Assembly: GCA_000508965.1 (NCBI GenBank)
Contig: BAHV02000010.1
Span: 620,001 to 684,000 of the forward strand
Source: Dielma sp000508965
GTDB lineage: Bacteria > Bacillota_I > Bacilli_A > Erysipelotrichales > Erysipelotrichaceae
Length of the DNA: 64,000 bases
Direction of reading: 5' to 3'
The position numbers were made by a program, and so were the translations under genes. The notes below the pieces were generated by a model. The model worked only from the letters and a program-made list of their open reading frames with translations, did no database searches and was not told the DNA's origin. Numbering within the stretch: position 1 is the first letter of the stretch; each line of letters begins with the position of its first letter. Shown here one piece after another: positions 57,570 to 64,000 of this stretch.

Positions 57570-58481
57570 ATGAATGATGTTGAAATCAAGCTGCAGATGT
57601 ACGGTGATCTATTGGTCGATGCGCCGCTGTCTGCACACACTACATTTAAAATCGGCGGCAAGGCGAAATACTTTTTATATCCAAAAAGTACGCTTGGCTT
57701 GATGCGGGTTTTAGATATCGCAAAAGAAAATGGTTTAGAAGTAAGAATTTTTGGCAAGGGCAGCAACATTCTTGCCAGTGATGAGGACTATGCAGGATTG
57801 ATTCTCTGTCTTGACCGTTATTTCTCAGATTTTTATTTTGAAGAAGATGGTACGTGCATCGCGCAAAGCGGCACATCGATTATATTGTTGGCTCATGAGG
57901 CAATGAAACGCGAATTGAGCGGTTTAGAATTTGCCAGCGGGATTCCCGGTACATTAGGCGGCGCGGTATTCATGAATGCCGGTGCTTATAAAAGTGAAAT
58001 CAGGGATATTCTTGATAAGGTATTTGTCTTGCAGGATAATAACTGCTGCTGGCTGAGTGTTGATGAGTTGGCAATGAGTTATCGTTCTTCGATTTTTCAG
58101 AAACAGCGTGACTGGATTATTTTAGCGGCTAAGCTGAAGCTTTCTGAAGGCAATGGCGCGGAAATTCGTGATCTGATGGATTCCAGACGTCAGCGGCGCT
58201 TGGCTTCCCAGCCATTAAATATGCCCTCGGCCGGCAGTATCTTCCGTAATCCTGAACAGCTGCCAGCATGGCAGTGCATAGAAGAGGTAGGATTGCGCGG
58301 TTATCAGATCGGCGGCGCGATGGTTTCGGATAAGCATGCAAATTTCATTGTGAATGCTGATCATGCAAGTGCGAATGATGTGATTGAACTGATTACTTTG
58401 ATTCAGCAAAAAGTAAAAGATAAATATCAGATTGAGTTAAAAACAGAAGTGGAGCATTTTAATTGGCCAAAAAGAAAATAG
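57570..58481 (+). CDS. murB: UDP-N-acetylenolpyruvoylglucosamine reductase MurB
   Basis: A 303-residue flavoenzyme: APLSAHTTFKIGGKAKYFLYP, IFGKGSNILASDEDYAGLIL, LSGLEFASGIPGTLGGAVFMNAGAYKSEI, AMSYRSSIFQKQRDWIILAAKLKL, PSAGSIFRNPEQLPAWQCIEEVGLRGYQIGGAMVSDKHANFIVN. It lacks the extra segment of type I enzymes and so belongs to the type II group typical of Firmicutes. It makes UDP-MurNAc for peptidoglycan. GTGAAC before the ATG; overlaps divIB by 19 bp. Confidence 0.97.
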   Translation: MNDVEIKLQMYGDLLVDAPLSAHTTFKIGGKAKYFLYPKSTLGLMRVLDIAKENGLEVRIFGKGSNILASDEDYAGLILCLDRYFSDFYFEEDGTCIAQSGTSIILLAHEAMKRELSGLEFASGIPGTLGGAVFMNAGAYKSEIRDILDKVFVLQDNNCCWLSVDELAMSYRSSIFQKQRDWIILAAKLKLSEGNGAEIRDLMDSRRQRRLASQPLNMPSAGSIFRNPEQLPAWQCIEEVGLRGYQIGGAMVSDKHANFIVNADHASANDVIELITLIQQKVKDKYQIELKTEVEHFNWPKRK

Positions 58482-59371
58482 AACTCCAGCAGGAGAATGA
58501 ACTTGAAAAGCGATATTTGTCGCAGCTGAATCGTAAAAAGAAGATCAGAACACGCAGAAGAATTTTGCGTTTAGTTGGTTTGATCATTCTGGCACTTTTG
58601 ATTTTTGCATATTTCTCATCGGATATGTCTAAAGTCAAGACATTATCGGTCAATGATAATATGATTTATTCTGATGAACAGATTTTAGATAAAGCTAAAT
58701 TAAACTATCAGTCTTCTTATGTACTGAATCCCGGCTTTTTGATTGAAATGCGGCTGAAAGATGATCCGCTGATCAAGAATGCCTCGGTTAAGAAAACCTG
58801 GGGCGGCGGCATTACGATTCAGGTTGATGAAAGACTGATTATTGGCTATCTGAAGGATGATGCGAATACGCTTCTCGTACAGGGCGTAGGCAGGCTGGAT
58901 GCGAGTGAATTAAGTCAATTGAACGCGGCGATGATTCCCAGAATCGGCGGCTTCAGTGAGGAGCAGCTGACGATGCTTGATGAGGCTTTTGCGAATGTGG
59001 ATAAGGAAGTCATGCCTTTGATTTCTGAATTGGAGCCTTATGTTACCAGTTATGATGAGAATATGGTTCAGTTTGTCATGATTGACGGCAATCGGGTAAC
59101 GACTTCAATGAAGGGGATCGAATTGCTGAATAGCTATCGTTCGGTTTTAAAAGAACTGGAGGGTACGCATGTCTGTCTGTATATGGATGATATCAGCGGC
59201 AATATTTTTAAGGAAGTGGATGATTGTTCGGTGGGCTTAAAGGATCGTGCGCCAAAGCCTGGTGAGGATGAAAATGCTGAGGGGAATGAGGGTGAAACAC
59301 CGCCGTCTGAGAATGAAGATGATTCGCAGACATGGATTCCTGAAGAAGAAATGCCTTCAGAAAATGAATAG
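58463..59371 (+). CDS. divIB: FtsQ/DivIB cell division protein
   Basis: A 302-residue bitopic protein: basic cytoplasmic start (AKKKIELQQENELEKRYLSQLNRKKKIRTRRRIL), one helix (about 35-54), a POTRA domain (VKTLSVNDNMIYSDEQILDKAKLN...NASVKKTWGGGITIQVDERLIIGYL) and the beta domain. The tail (about 270-302) is acidic and Pro-rich, typical of low-complexity C-termini in Gram-positive DivIB. TTG start at 58463 with GGAG 8 nt upstream. Part of the septal divisome with FtsL and FtsB. Confidence 0.9.
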   Translation: MAKKKIELQQENELEKRYLSQLNRKKKIRTRRRILRLVGLIILALLIFAYFSSDMSKVKTLSVNDNMIYSDEQILDKAKLNYQSSYVLNPGFLIEMRLKDDPLIKNASVKKTWGGGITIQVDERLIIGYLKDDANTLLVQGVGRLDASELSQLNAAMIPRIGGFSEEQLTMLDEAFANVDKEVMPLISELEPYVTSYDENMVQFVMIDGNRVTTSMKGIELLNSYRSVLKELEGTHVCLYMDDISGNIFKEVDDCSVGLKDRAPKPGEDENAEGNEGETPPSENEDDSQTWIPEEEMPSENE

Positions 59372-59373
59372 TT

Positions 59374-59402
59374 TTTGCATTTGTTCAGAAATACGGTTAT
59401 AA
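59374..59402 (+). promoter_or_regulatory. promoter of the Asp23-DAK operon
   Basis: TTGCAT (59374-59379) and TATAAT (59397-59402) with a 17-bp spacer, 28 bp before the ATG at 59431. It begins 3 bp after the divIB stop. Confidence 0.75.
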
Positions 59403-59430
59403 TATTAGTTATTAATAAGGAGGTTGCTTT

Positions 59431-59790
59431 ATGTCTATTTCAAAGAGCACACAATTTGGTAATATCAATATCTCTATTGAAGCGATTGCATCTTTGGCGG
59501 GTGGGGTAGTCAGCGAATGTTACGGCGTTGTCGGTATGGCTTCTCAAAAGGTTTTAAAAGATGGTCTTGCTGAACTGCTGAAAAAAGAAAATTATTCCAA
59601 GGGAGTTGTCGTTCGTCAAAACGAAGGCAGGCTTGAACTTGATTTATATATTATCGTTTCACATGGTGTTAAGATCAGTGAAGTTGTTCATGAGGTTCAG
59701 AAGAAAGTAAAATATATGCTTGAAAAGAGTCTTGAACTTGATTTCAATGTAATCAATGTTTTTGTTCAAGGCGTCAAGGTGATGAAGTAG
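59431..59790 (+). CDS. Asp23/Gls24 family (YloU-like) protein
   Basis: A 119-residue protein with NINISIEAIASLAGGVVSECYGVVGMAS, RLELDLYIIVSHGVKISEVVHEVQKKVKYMLEKSLELDFNVINVFVQGVKV. This is the Asp23 fold seen in YloU. Its position directly before the DAK-domain gene is conserved in Firmicutes. Asp23 proteins form envelope-associated filaments in staphylococci; YloU's role is unclear. AAGGAGG before the ATG. Confidence 0.93.
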   Translation: MSISKSTQFGNINISIEAIASLAGGVVSECYGVVGMASQKVLKDGLAELLKKENYSKGVVVRQNEGRLELDLYIIVSHGVKISEVVHEVQKKVKYMLEKSLELDFNVINVFVQGVKVMK

Positions 59791-59799
59791 GGTATGACT

Positions 59800-61425
59800 A
59801 TGGAAAAAATGAATGGTGCCATCTTTAAAAAGATGCTGGAAAACGGAGCGAACAATCTATCAAATCATTTTACGGAGATTGATGCGCTGAATGTTTTCCC
59901 GGTTCCTGATGGTGATACAGGGACAAATATGTCAATGACTTTTAATGCGGGCTATAAGGAAACTTTACAAACAACGCATGACAGTGTAAGTGATATTGCT
60001 AAGGTATTATCGAAGGGATTGCTGATGGGCGCCCGCGGTAATTCAGGCGTTATTCTGTCGCAGATCTTCAGAGGACTTTATCAGGGCTTAGAGGGCATGA
60101 AGGAAGTAAACGGCTTCCAGCTGGCTGCTGCATTTGTTCAGGGCAGCCGGGTTGCTTATAAAGCGGTTATGCGTCCGGTAGAAGGAACAATACTTACGGT
60201 TATTCGTGAATCTGCGGATTATACGTATGATTTTGCATCAAAAAAGGCAAATGTTACTTGTACAGAAGTGATTGACAAGTTGGTTTTGGAAGCCGAGGAA
60301 TCTTTAAAGAGAACACCGGAATTGCTGCCGGTTTTAAAAGAAGTTGGTGTTGTTGACAGCGGCGGCGCGGGGTTGGTTGCGGTTTTAAAAGGCTTTCAGG
60401 CAGCGCTGCATGGTGAGAGCATTGAACGTGCAGAAGCTAATGAGACAAGCGAGATGGCTGCAGCTAATCTTGAATCAGAGGAATTCGGTTATTGTACAGA
60501 ATTTATTATTCGTTTAAGTGCTCAGGGCATGGTTGCCTTTAATGAGGATGCTTTGCGTGATTCGTTATCCAGAATCGGTAATTCATTAGTTGTTGTTCAG
60601 GATGAGGAGATTGTTAAGGTTCACGTACATACGCTGACCCCTGGTGATGCTTTGAATCTTGGTCAGCGCTATGGTGAATTTGTGAAGCTGAAGATTGAAA
60701 ATATGTCACTCCAGCATGAAAATGTTATGATTAACGCTGAGACTGAACAGAAAGCGGCGCCGCGTAAGAAATACGCGATTATTGCTGTTGCGGCAGGTGA
60801 CGGACTGTCTGAAATGTTTAAAGATCTGCGCGTTGACTATGTGATTTCCGGCGGTCAGACAATGAATCCATCAACTGAGGATTTTGTGGCGGCAATTGCT
60901 AAGGTACATGCTGAGAATGTATTTGTATTGCCTAATAATTCTAATATTATACTGGCTGCCCAGCAGGCAGAAAGTGTGTGCGATGAAGAAAATGTCATCG
61001 TTCTGCCTTCTAAGTCAATCCCACAGGGATATGCCGCATGTATCAACTTTAATCCGGAAGTCGATGTTGAAGTTAACAAAGCTGAGATGACTAATGGTAT
61101 CGAAACGGTTAAGACCGGTCAGGTAACTTTTGCAATCAAAGATACGACCTTTGATGGTATGGAAATCAAAGAGGGCGATTACATGGGTATCATGGAAAAG
61201 GATATCGTTGTATCGACACAAGATAAATTTGAAGCAACTAAGGCCTTGCTGGATCGTCTGATCGATGATGACAGTGAGTTAGTTACGATTTTCTGCGGTG
61301 AGGATATCACAGAAGCTGAGACAGAAAAGGTAGAAGCTTATATCAATGAAAAGTATCCGCATGTTGAGGTGGAAATGAATCAGGGCGGTCAGCCGGTATA
61401 TTCATTCATCATTGGTGTAGAATAA
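59800..61425 (+). CDS. DAK2-domain fatty acid kinase-like protein (YloV/FakA)
   Basis: A 541-residue protein with an N-terminal DAK2 (dihydroxyacetone-kinase L) domain: TEIDALNVFPVPDGDTGTNMSMT with Mg-binding Asp residues and SKGLLMGARGNSGVILSQIFRGLYQG. A middle domain (about 200-320) and a FakA-type C-terminal domain (about 330-541) follow. FakA with a FakB lipid carrier phosphorylates exogenous fatty acids for phospholipid synthesis. ATG 59800 is chosen because TAGGG lies 7 nt before it; ATG 59794 is an alternative. The operon ends at the terminator 61436. Confidence 0.92.
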   Translation: MEKMNGAIFKKMLENGANNLSNHFTEIDALNVFPVPDGDTGTNMSMTFNAGYKETLQTTHDSVSDIAKVLSKGLLMGARGNSGVILSQIFRGLYQGLEGMKEVNGFQLAAAFVQGSRVAYKAVMRPVEGTILTVIRESADYTYDFASKKANVTCTEVIDKLVLEAEESLKRTPELLPVLKEVGVVDSGGAGLVAVLKGFQAALHGESIERAEANETSEMAAANLESEEFGYCTEFIIRLSAQGMVAFNEDALRDSLSRIGNSLVVVQDEEIVKVHVHTLTPGDALNLGQRYGEFVKLKIENMSLQHENVMINAETEQKAAPRKKYAIIAVAAGDGLSEMFKDLRVDYVISGGQTMNPSTEDFVAAIAKVHAENVFVLPNNSNIILAAQQAESVCDEENVIVLPSKSIPQGYAACINFNPEVDVEVNKAEMTNGIETVKTGQVTFAIKDTTFDGMEIKEGDYMGIMEKDIVVSTQDKFEATKALLDRLIDDDSELVTIFCGEDITEAETEKVEAYINEKYPHVEVEMNQGGQPVYSFIIGVE

Positions 61426-61435
61426 TAAAAGCAAT

Positions 61436-61466
61436 AAAAGTGCCTATAAACATGGCACTTTTTTGT
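61436..61466 (+). terminator. intrinsic terminator
   Basis: AAAAGTGCC (61436-61444) pairs with GGCACTTTT (61454-61462), followed by further T. Confidence 0.9.
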
Positions 61467-61875
61467 ATATATAAATAATTTCGATATTTTTATTTCAACG
61501 AATATAGCAAATACCTTCTGTTTTAGAGTGATTTCAAGTATTTGTACAAACTATATATTCACTAATAATTACTTCATATTGAATCTATATTTTTGAACAT
61601 TGAATGTGAAATCAAATTTGTTAAATTCATATATTCTTTTGTTTTAATCTAGTTGATGGTACAATATCTACAAATTATAATACGATTAAAAATATTGAAT
61701 TTAGATGAAATATATAAGAAAAATGTAAAGAAATCTTTGAATAAGAAACATAACATGTTGTATAGCAAATAAATCATTGGTAGAAATATCCTTTTGTTTT
61801 GAAATTTATATTCTATGATGTTCTAATGAATTTATGGAGGCTGTACAGTCAATGGCAATAAAAAGAGGAATCACA
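61467..61875 (+). promoter_or_regulatory. AT-rich gap with a predicted promoter
   Basis: About 400 bp, markedly AT-rich, no ORF. TTGATG (61653-61658) and TATAAT (61676-61681), 17-bp spacer, would transcribe the kinase gene with a leader of about 190 nt. I see no riboswitch core or strong hairpin in that leader. Confidence 0.5.
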
Positions 61876-62577
61876 ATGGAAAAAGAGTTACAAGTCAACG
61901 GTTTTAAGCTGCATGCAGTATATAATGATGAATTTATTAATCAGCAGATCAAGCCTCTGATTGTCTCATGGCAGCAGCAGGCAGCCACACAGCAGCGGCG
62001 GATCATTGTTTTCCTGGCTGCGCCGCCGGGAGCCGGTAAGTCAACATTGGCATTATTCATTGAAAGCTTGTGCGATGATATTCAGGCATTAAGTCTTGAT
62101 GGCTTTCATTATCCCCAGCAATATCTAAAGAGCCATTCGCTGGTTATTCATGATGAGGAAGTTTTGATGAGTAAGATCAAGGGCAGTGCTGAAACATTTG
62201 ATACTCATGCTTTTAAAAAGCACCTCGAACAGCTGGCAGGAGATGATTGCTGGTGGCCGATTTATGATCGCAATCTGCATGATGTCGTTGATCATCAAAT
62301 TCATGTGACAAAACCTATTGTTTTGATTGAAGGTAATTGGCTGCTGCTTAATGAGCTGCCATGGAATGAAATGGTCAAAGCTGCTGATGCTACTATGTTT
62401 ATCCATGCAGAGCTGAAGCTTTTAAAAGAACGATTGATCGAACGCAAAATCAGGGGTGGATCAAGTCCTGAAGAAGCGCTTCATTTTTATGAAACAAGTG
62501 ATCGGATTAATTGTGAAAGAGTGATGAAGCATAGTCTTCCAGCTGATATTGAAATTGATGAATCAATGATGTTTTAG
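61876..62577 (+). CDS. nucleoside/nucleotide (uridine kinase-like) P-loop kinase
   Basis: A 233-residue kinase of the phosphoribulokinase/uridine kinase group. The Walker A is FLAAPPGAGKSTLALF, the acidic substrate site SLDGFHYPQQYLKSH, the lid region GSAETFDTHAFKKHLEQL, and IVLIEGNWLLLNELPW a Walker B-like strand; late RLIERKIRGGSSPEEALHFYETSDRIN. This resembles YggC-type kinases acting on sugars or nucleosides; the substrate is unknown. ATG 61876 follows GAGGA; an upstream ATG at 61852 after GGAGG is also possible. Monocistronic. Confidence 0.85.
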   Translation: MEKELQVNGFKLHAVYNDEFINQQIKPLIVSWQQQAATQQRRIIVFLAAPPGAGKSTLALFIESLCDDIQALSLDGFHYPQQYLKSHSLVIHDEEVLMSKIKGSAETFDTHAFKKHLEQLAGDDCWWPIYDRNLHDVVDHQIHVTKPIVLIEGNWLLLNELPWNEMVKAADATMFIHAELKLLKERLIERKIRGGSSPEEALHFYETSDRINCERVMKHSLPADIEIDESMMF

Positions 62578-62596
62578 GGCTGTAAGCCCTTTTTTC
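62576..62596 (+). terminator. intrinsic terminator
   Basis: AGGGCT (62576-62581), loop GTA, AGCCCT (62585-62590), then a T run. It overlaps the kinase stop codon. Confidence 0.88.
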
Positions 62597-62672
62597 TTTT
62601 TTTGTATAGAAATTTCTTGTTTTTGAATCAGCAGAGGTTTATACTTTTCTATGCTGGAAAGAGGGTGAATAT

Positions 62673-63023
62673 ATGAAGTGTATGGTTATTATATTGAATA
62701 AGACTGAGGTTTTAGATGATCTTTTAACTAAATTAGGGGATAACGGTATCAATGGTGCCACGATTTTATCATCAACAGGTATGGCACACCGGCTGCTGAA
62801 TGAACGTGAGAATGAGGCAGAGCGTTTCATTGGTTCACTGCGTTTTCTGCTGAATCCGGAACGTGAAGAGAATAAGACGGTTCTGGTAGTATTAAGGGAT
62901 GATCAGGTATTGTTGGCACGGGCTGCTGTGCATGCTGTTCTGGGTGATTTAAGCAAGCCTGATTCAGGTATCATGTTTACGATGCCGGTTGATTTTATTG
63001 AAGGCGGAAGTTTTAAAATATAG
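62673..63023 (+). CDS. PII-like small signalling protein
   Basis: A 116-residue protein with a ferredoxin-like plan close to PII and PII-like proteins: MKCMVIILNKTEVLDDLLTKLGDNGINGATILSSTGMAHRLL at the start and KTVLVVLRDDQVLLARAAVHAVLGDLSKPDSGIMFTMPVDFIEGG at the end, where PII has its G-x-GxxG..IFV region. The T-loop region is short (NEREN..ERFIGSLRFL). It lacks the uridylylation Tyr. GAGGGTGA precedes the ATG. The next gene is a cation:proton antiporter 15 bp downstream, so it probably binds a nucleotide and gates that transporter (inference). Confidence 0.78.
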   Translation: MKCMVIILNKTEVLDDLLTKLGDNGINGATILSSTGMAHRLLNERENEAERFIGSLRFLLNPEREENKTVLVVLRDDQVLLARAAVHAVLGDLSKPDSGIMFTMPVDFIEGGSFKI

Positions 63024-63038
63024 GAAAGAGGGATTGTT

Positions 63039-64000
63039 TTGTCTAATATATTAGTACAAGTGTCCATCATTTTCTTTACCGGCCTGCTTTTTGCGCGGCT
63101 TGTGAAATACGTTAAGCTGCCTTCAGTTACTGGGTATCTGATTGGCGGTCTGATTTTGGGACCGCATGTTTTAAAGCTGATTACGTTAGAAAGTGTTGAG
63201 ACATTAAAAATATTTTCAGAAATAGCGCTTGGTTTCATTGCCTTTTCAATTGGCAGTGAATTTAAGATGAGTTATTTCAAAAAGGTGGGCATGACACCGA
63301 TAGTCATTGCTTTTATGGAAGCTTTTGTAGCCGTGTTTCTGGTTGCCGCTGCTTTGATAATAACGGGAAATGACATTAGTTTTTCAATCATGCTGGGGGC
63401 TATTGCGGCAGCGACCGCACCGGCCGCAACAATCATGGTTATTAAGCAGTATAAGGCTAAGGGTTCAGTGACCGAGACTTTGCTGAGTGTAGTTGCAATT
63501 GATGATGCGGCGGCCCTGATCGCCTTTGGCTTTGCCTTAGCTATAACGAAGTCAATGTCTGCGGCTGAGAATACAAATCTGCTGCTGTCTCTTTTAAGTC
63601 CGTTTAAAGACATTTTAATGTCCGGTGTTATCGGCTGCGTACTGGGCTTAGCATTTACTTATTTGCTGCGTTTCTTTAAGGATAGCGGTAATCGTCTGTG
63701 TTTAGTTGGCGGCTTCATTCTGCTTGCCATTCCGCTGGCTAATGCAACAGGTGCCAGTTCTTTGCTTGTCTGTATGATTTTAGGAGCTGTGTTCTGTAAT
63801 CTATCCAATTCATCGGATGCCGTCATGTCAATGATCGATAACATCACACCGCCGCTGTTTATGATGTTCTTTGTTTTATCAGGTGCTGAGTTAGACACTT
63901 CGGTATTGGGCAGCATTGGTATCATTGGTGCGGTTTACATCATTGTCCGTGTGGCAGGTAAATGGCTGGGAGCTTATCTGGGGGCCGTGATTATGAAAGC
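63039..64000 (+). CDS. cation:proton antiporter (CPA2/KefB-like), 3'-truncated
   Basis: The first 320 residues of a membrane antiporter; the frame is still open at the window end. SNILVQVSIIFFTGLLFARLVKYVKLPSVTGYLIGGLILGPHVL is the CPA2 start, and SVVAIDDAAALIAFGFALAI holds the paired acidic residues (DD) of the ion site in a broken helix; SVIGCVLGLAF and LATGASSLLVCMILGAVFCNLS-like segments follow. It exchanges K or Na for protons. TTG start at 63039 with AAAGAGGG 6 nt before; no ATG fits. Cotranscribed with the PII-like gene. Whether a TrkA domain follows is beyond the edge. Confidence 0.88.
   Translation, partial: MSNILVQVSIIFFTGLLFARLVKYVKLPSVTGYLIGGLILGPHVLKLITLESVETLKIFSEIALGFIAFSIGSEFKMSYFKKVGMTPIVIAFMEAFVAVFLVAAALIITGNDISFSIMLGAIAAATAPAATIMVIKQYKAKGSVTETLLSVVAIDDAAALIAFGFALAITKSMSAAENTNLLLSLLSPFKDILMSGVIGCVLGLAFTYLLRFFKDSGNRLCLVGGFILLAIPLANATGASSLLVCMILGAVFCNLSNSSDAVMSMIDNITPPLFMMFFVLSGAELDTSVLGSIGIIGAVYIIVRVAGKWLGAYLGAVIMK

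Noticed and set aside
1..64000. CRISPR array, insertion sequence, phage or integrative element
   Set aside because: No regularly spaced repeats, transposase, integrase or terminal repeats were seen.
1..64000. tRNA or rRNA genes
   Set aside because: No cloverleaf-like segment with a GGTTCRA-type T arm was seen; short tRNAs could still be missed by eye.

Overview
The window looks like a chromosomal segment of a low-to-moderate GC Firmicute. The evidence is class-I aminoacid, cell-wall and ribosomal gene families of Bacilli type: an infC-rpmI-rplT operon with an AUU start, ftsW-murG-murB-divIB, Asp23 plus a DAK-type fatty-acid kinase, a ComK-like protein, an LtaS-like enzyme and lysine-riboswitch control. 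AG-rich Shine-Dalgarno sequences are frequent. An Erysipelotrichia-type gut commensal is my best guess, by inference only. No rRNA, tRNA, CRISPR array, insertion sequence or integrase was recognised.

Layout. 1-960: a very AT-rich 5'-truncated gene and non-coding sequence. 960-5240: a visibly GC-richer, probably transferred cassette with a MarR regulator, two identical-core palindromic operators and a heterodimeric ABC exporter, followed by about 600 bp of decayed sequence. 5860-10230: a MerR-type promoter with a DUF362 gene, an internally deleted aldo/keto reductase pseudogene, an rRNA methyltransferase, a uracil-DNA-glycosylase-superfamily protein and an internally deleted sugar acetyltransferase pseudogene. 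10350-16760: an RclA-like flavoprotein with its Rrf2 regulator, an intact paralogous acetyltransferase, a NifX-like protein, a B6 kinase, a CDF metal transporter and a divergent LCP-like protein. 16840-27755: a surface polysaccharide locus (LicD, flippase, polymerase, four glycosyltransferases, a split Alg13/14-type transferase) followed by an LtaS-family enzyme. 28010-32040 (minus strand): MarR-controlled membrane protein operon and gdhA. 32160-38830: feoAB, unknown proteins, an AlkX/YcaQ-like glycosylase, a SUFU-domain protein, a decayed small membrane gene and a MerR regulator. 38845-40981: an exported FMN/FAD reductase behind a 19-bp-spacer promoter. 41095-42450: infC operon with attenuator leader. 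43289-45950: lysine-riboswitch ABC importer. 46000-54300: peptidase, LicA-like kinase, radical SAM protein, rdgB, trmL, GH3, RidA with a Cys-rich tail, ComK-like. 54370-64000: YitT, cell-wall/division genes, Asp23-DAK operon, a P-loop kinase, and a PII-like protein directly upstream of a cation:proton antiporter cut by the window edge.

Themes. Several operons carry their own regulator and readable operator. Phosphocholine decoration of the surface polymer is suggested by LicD plus a distant LicA-like kinase. Five regulatory RNA or translation-level features stand out: the infC leader with AUU start, the L box, a terminator hairpin containing the ftsW ribosome-binding site, an unassigned leader at 9114-9190, and a possible non-AUG start in the ComK-like gene. 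Three pseudogenes with recognisable parents show recent decay.
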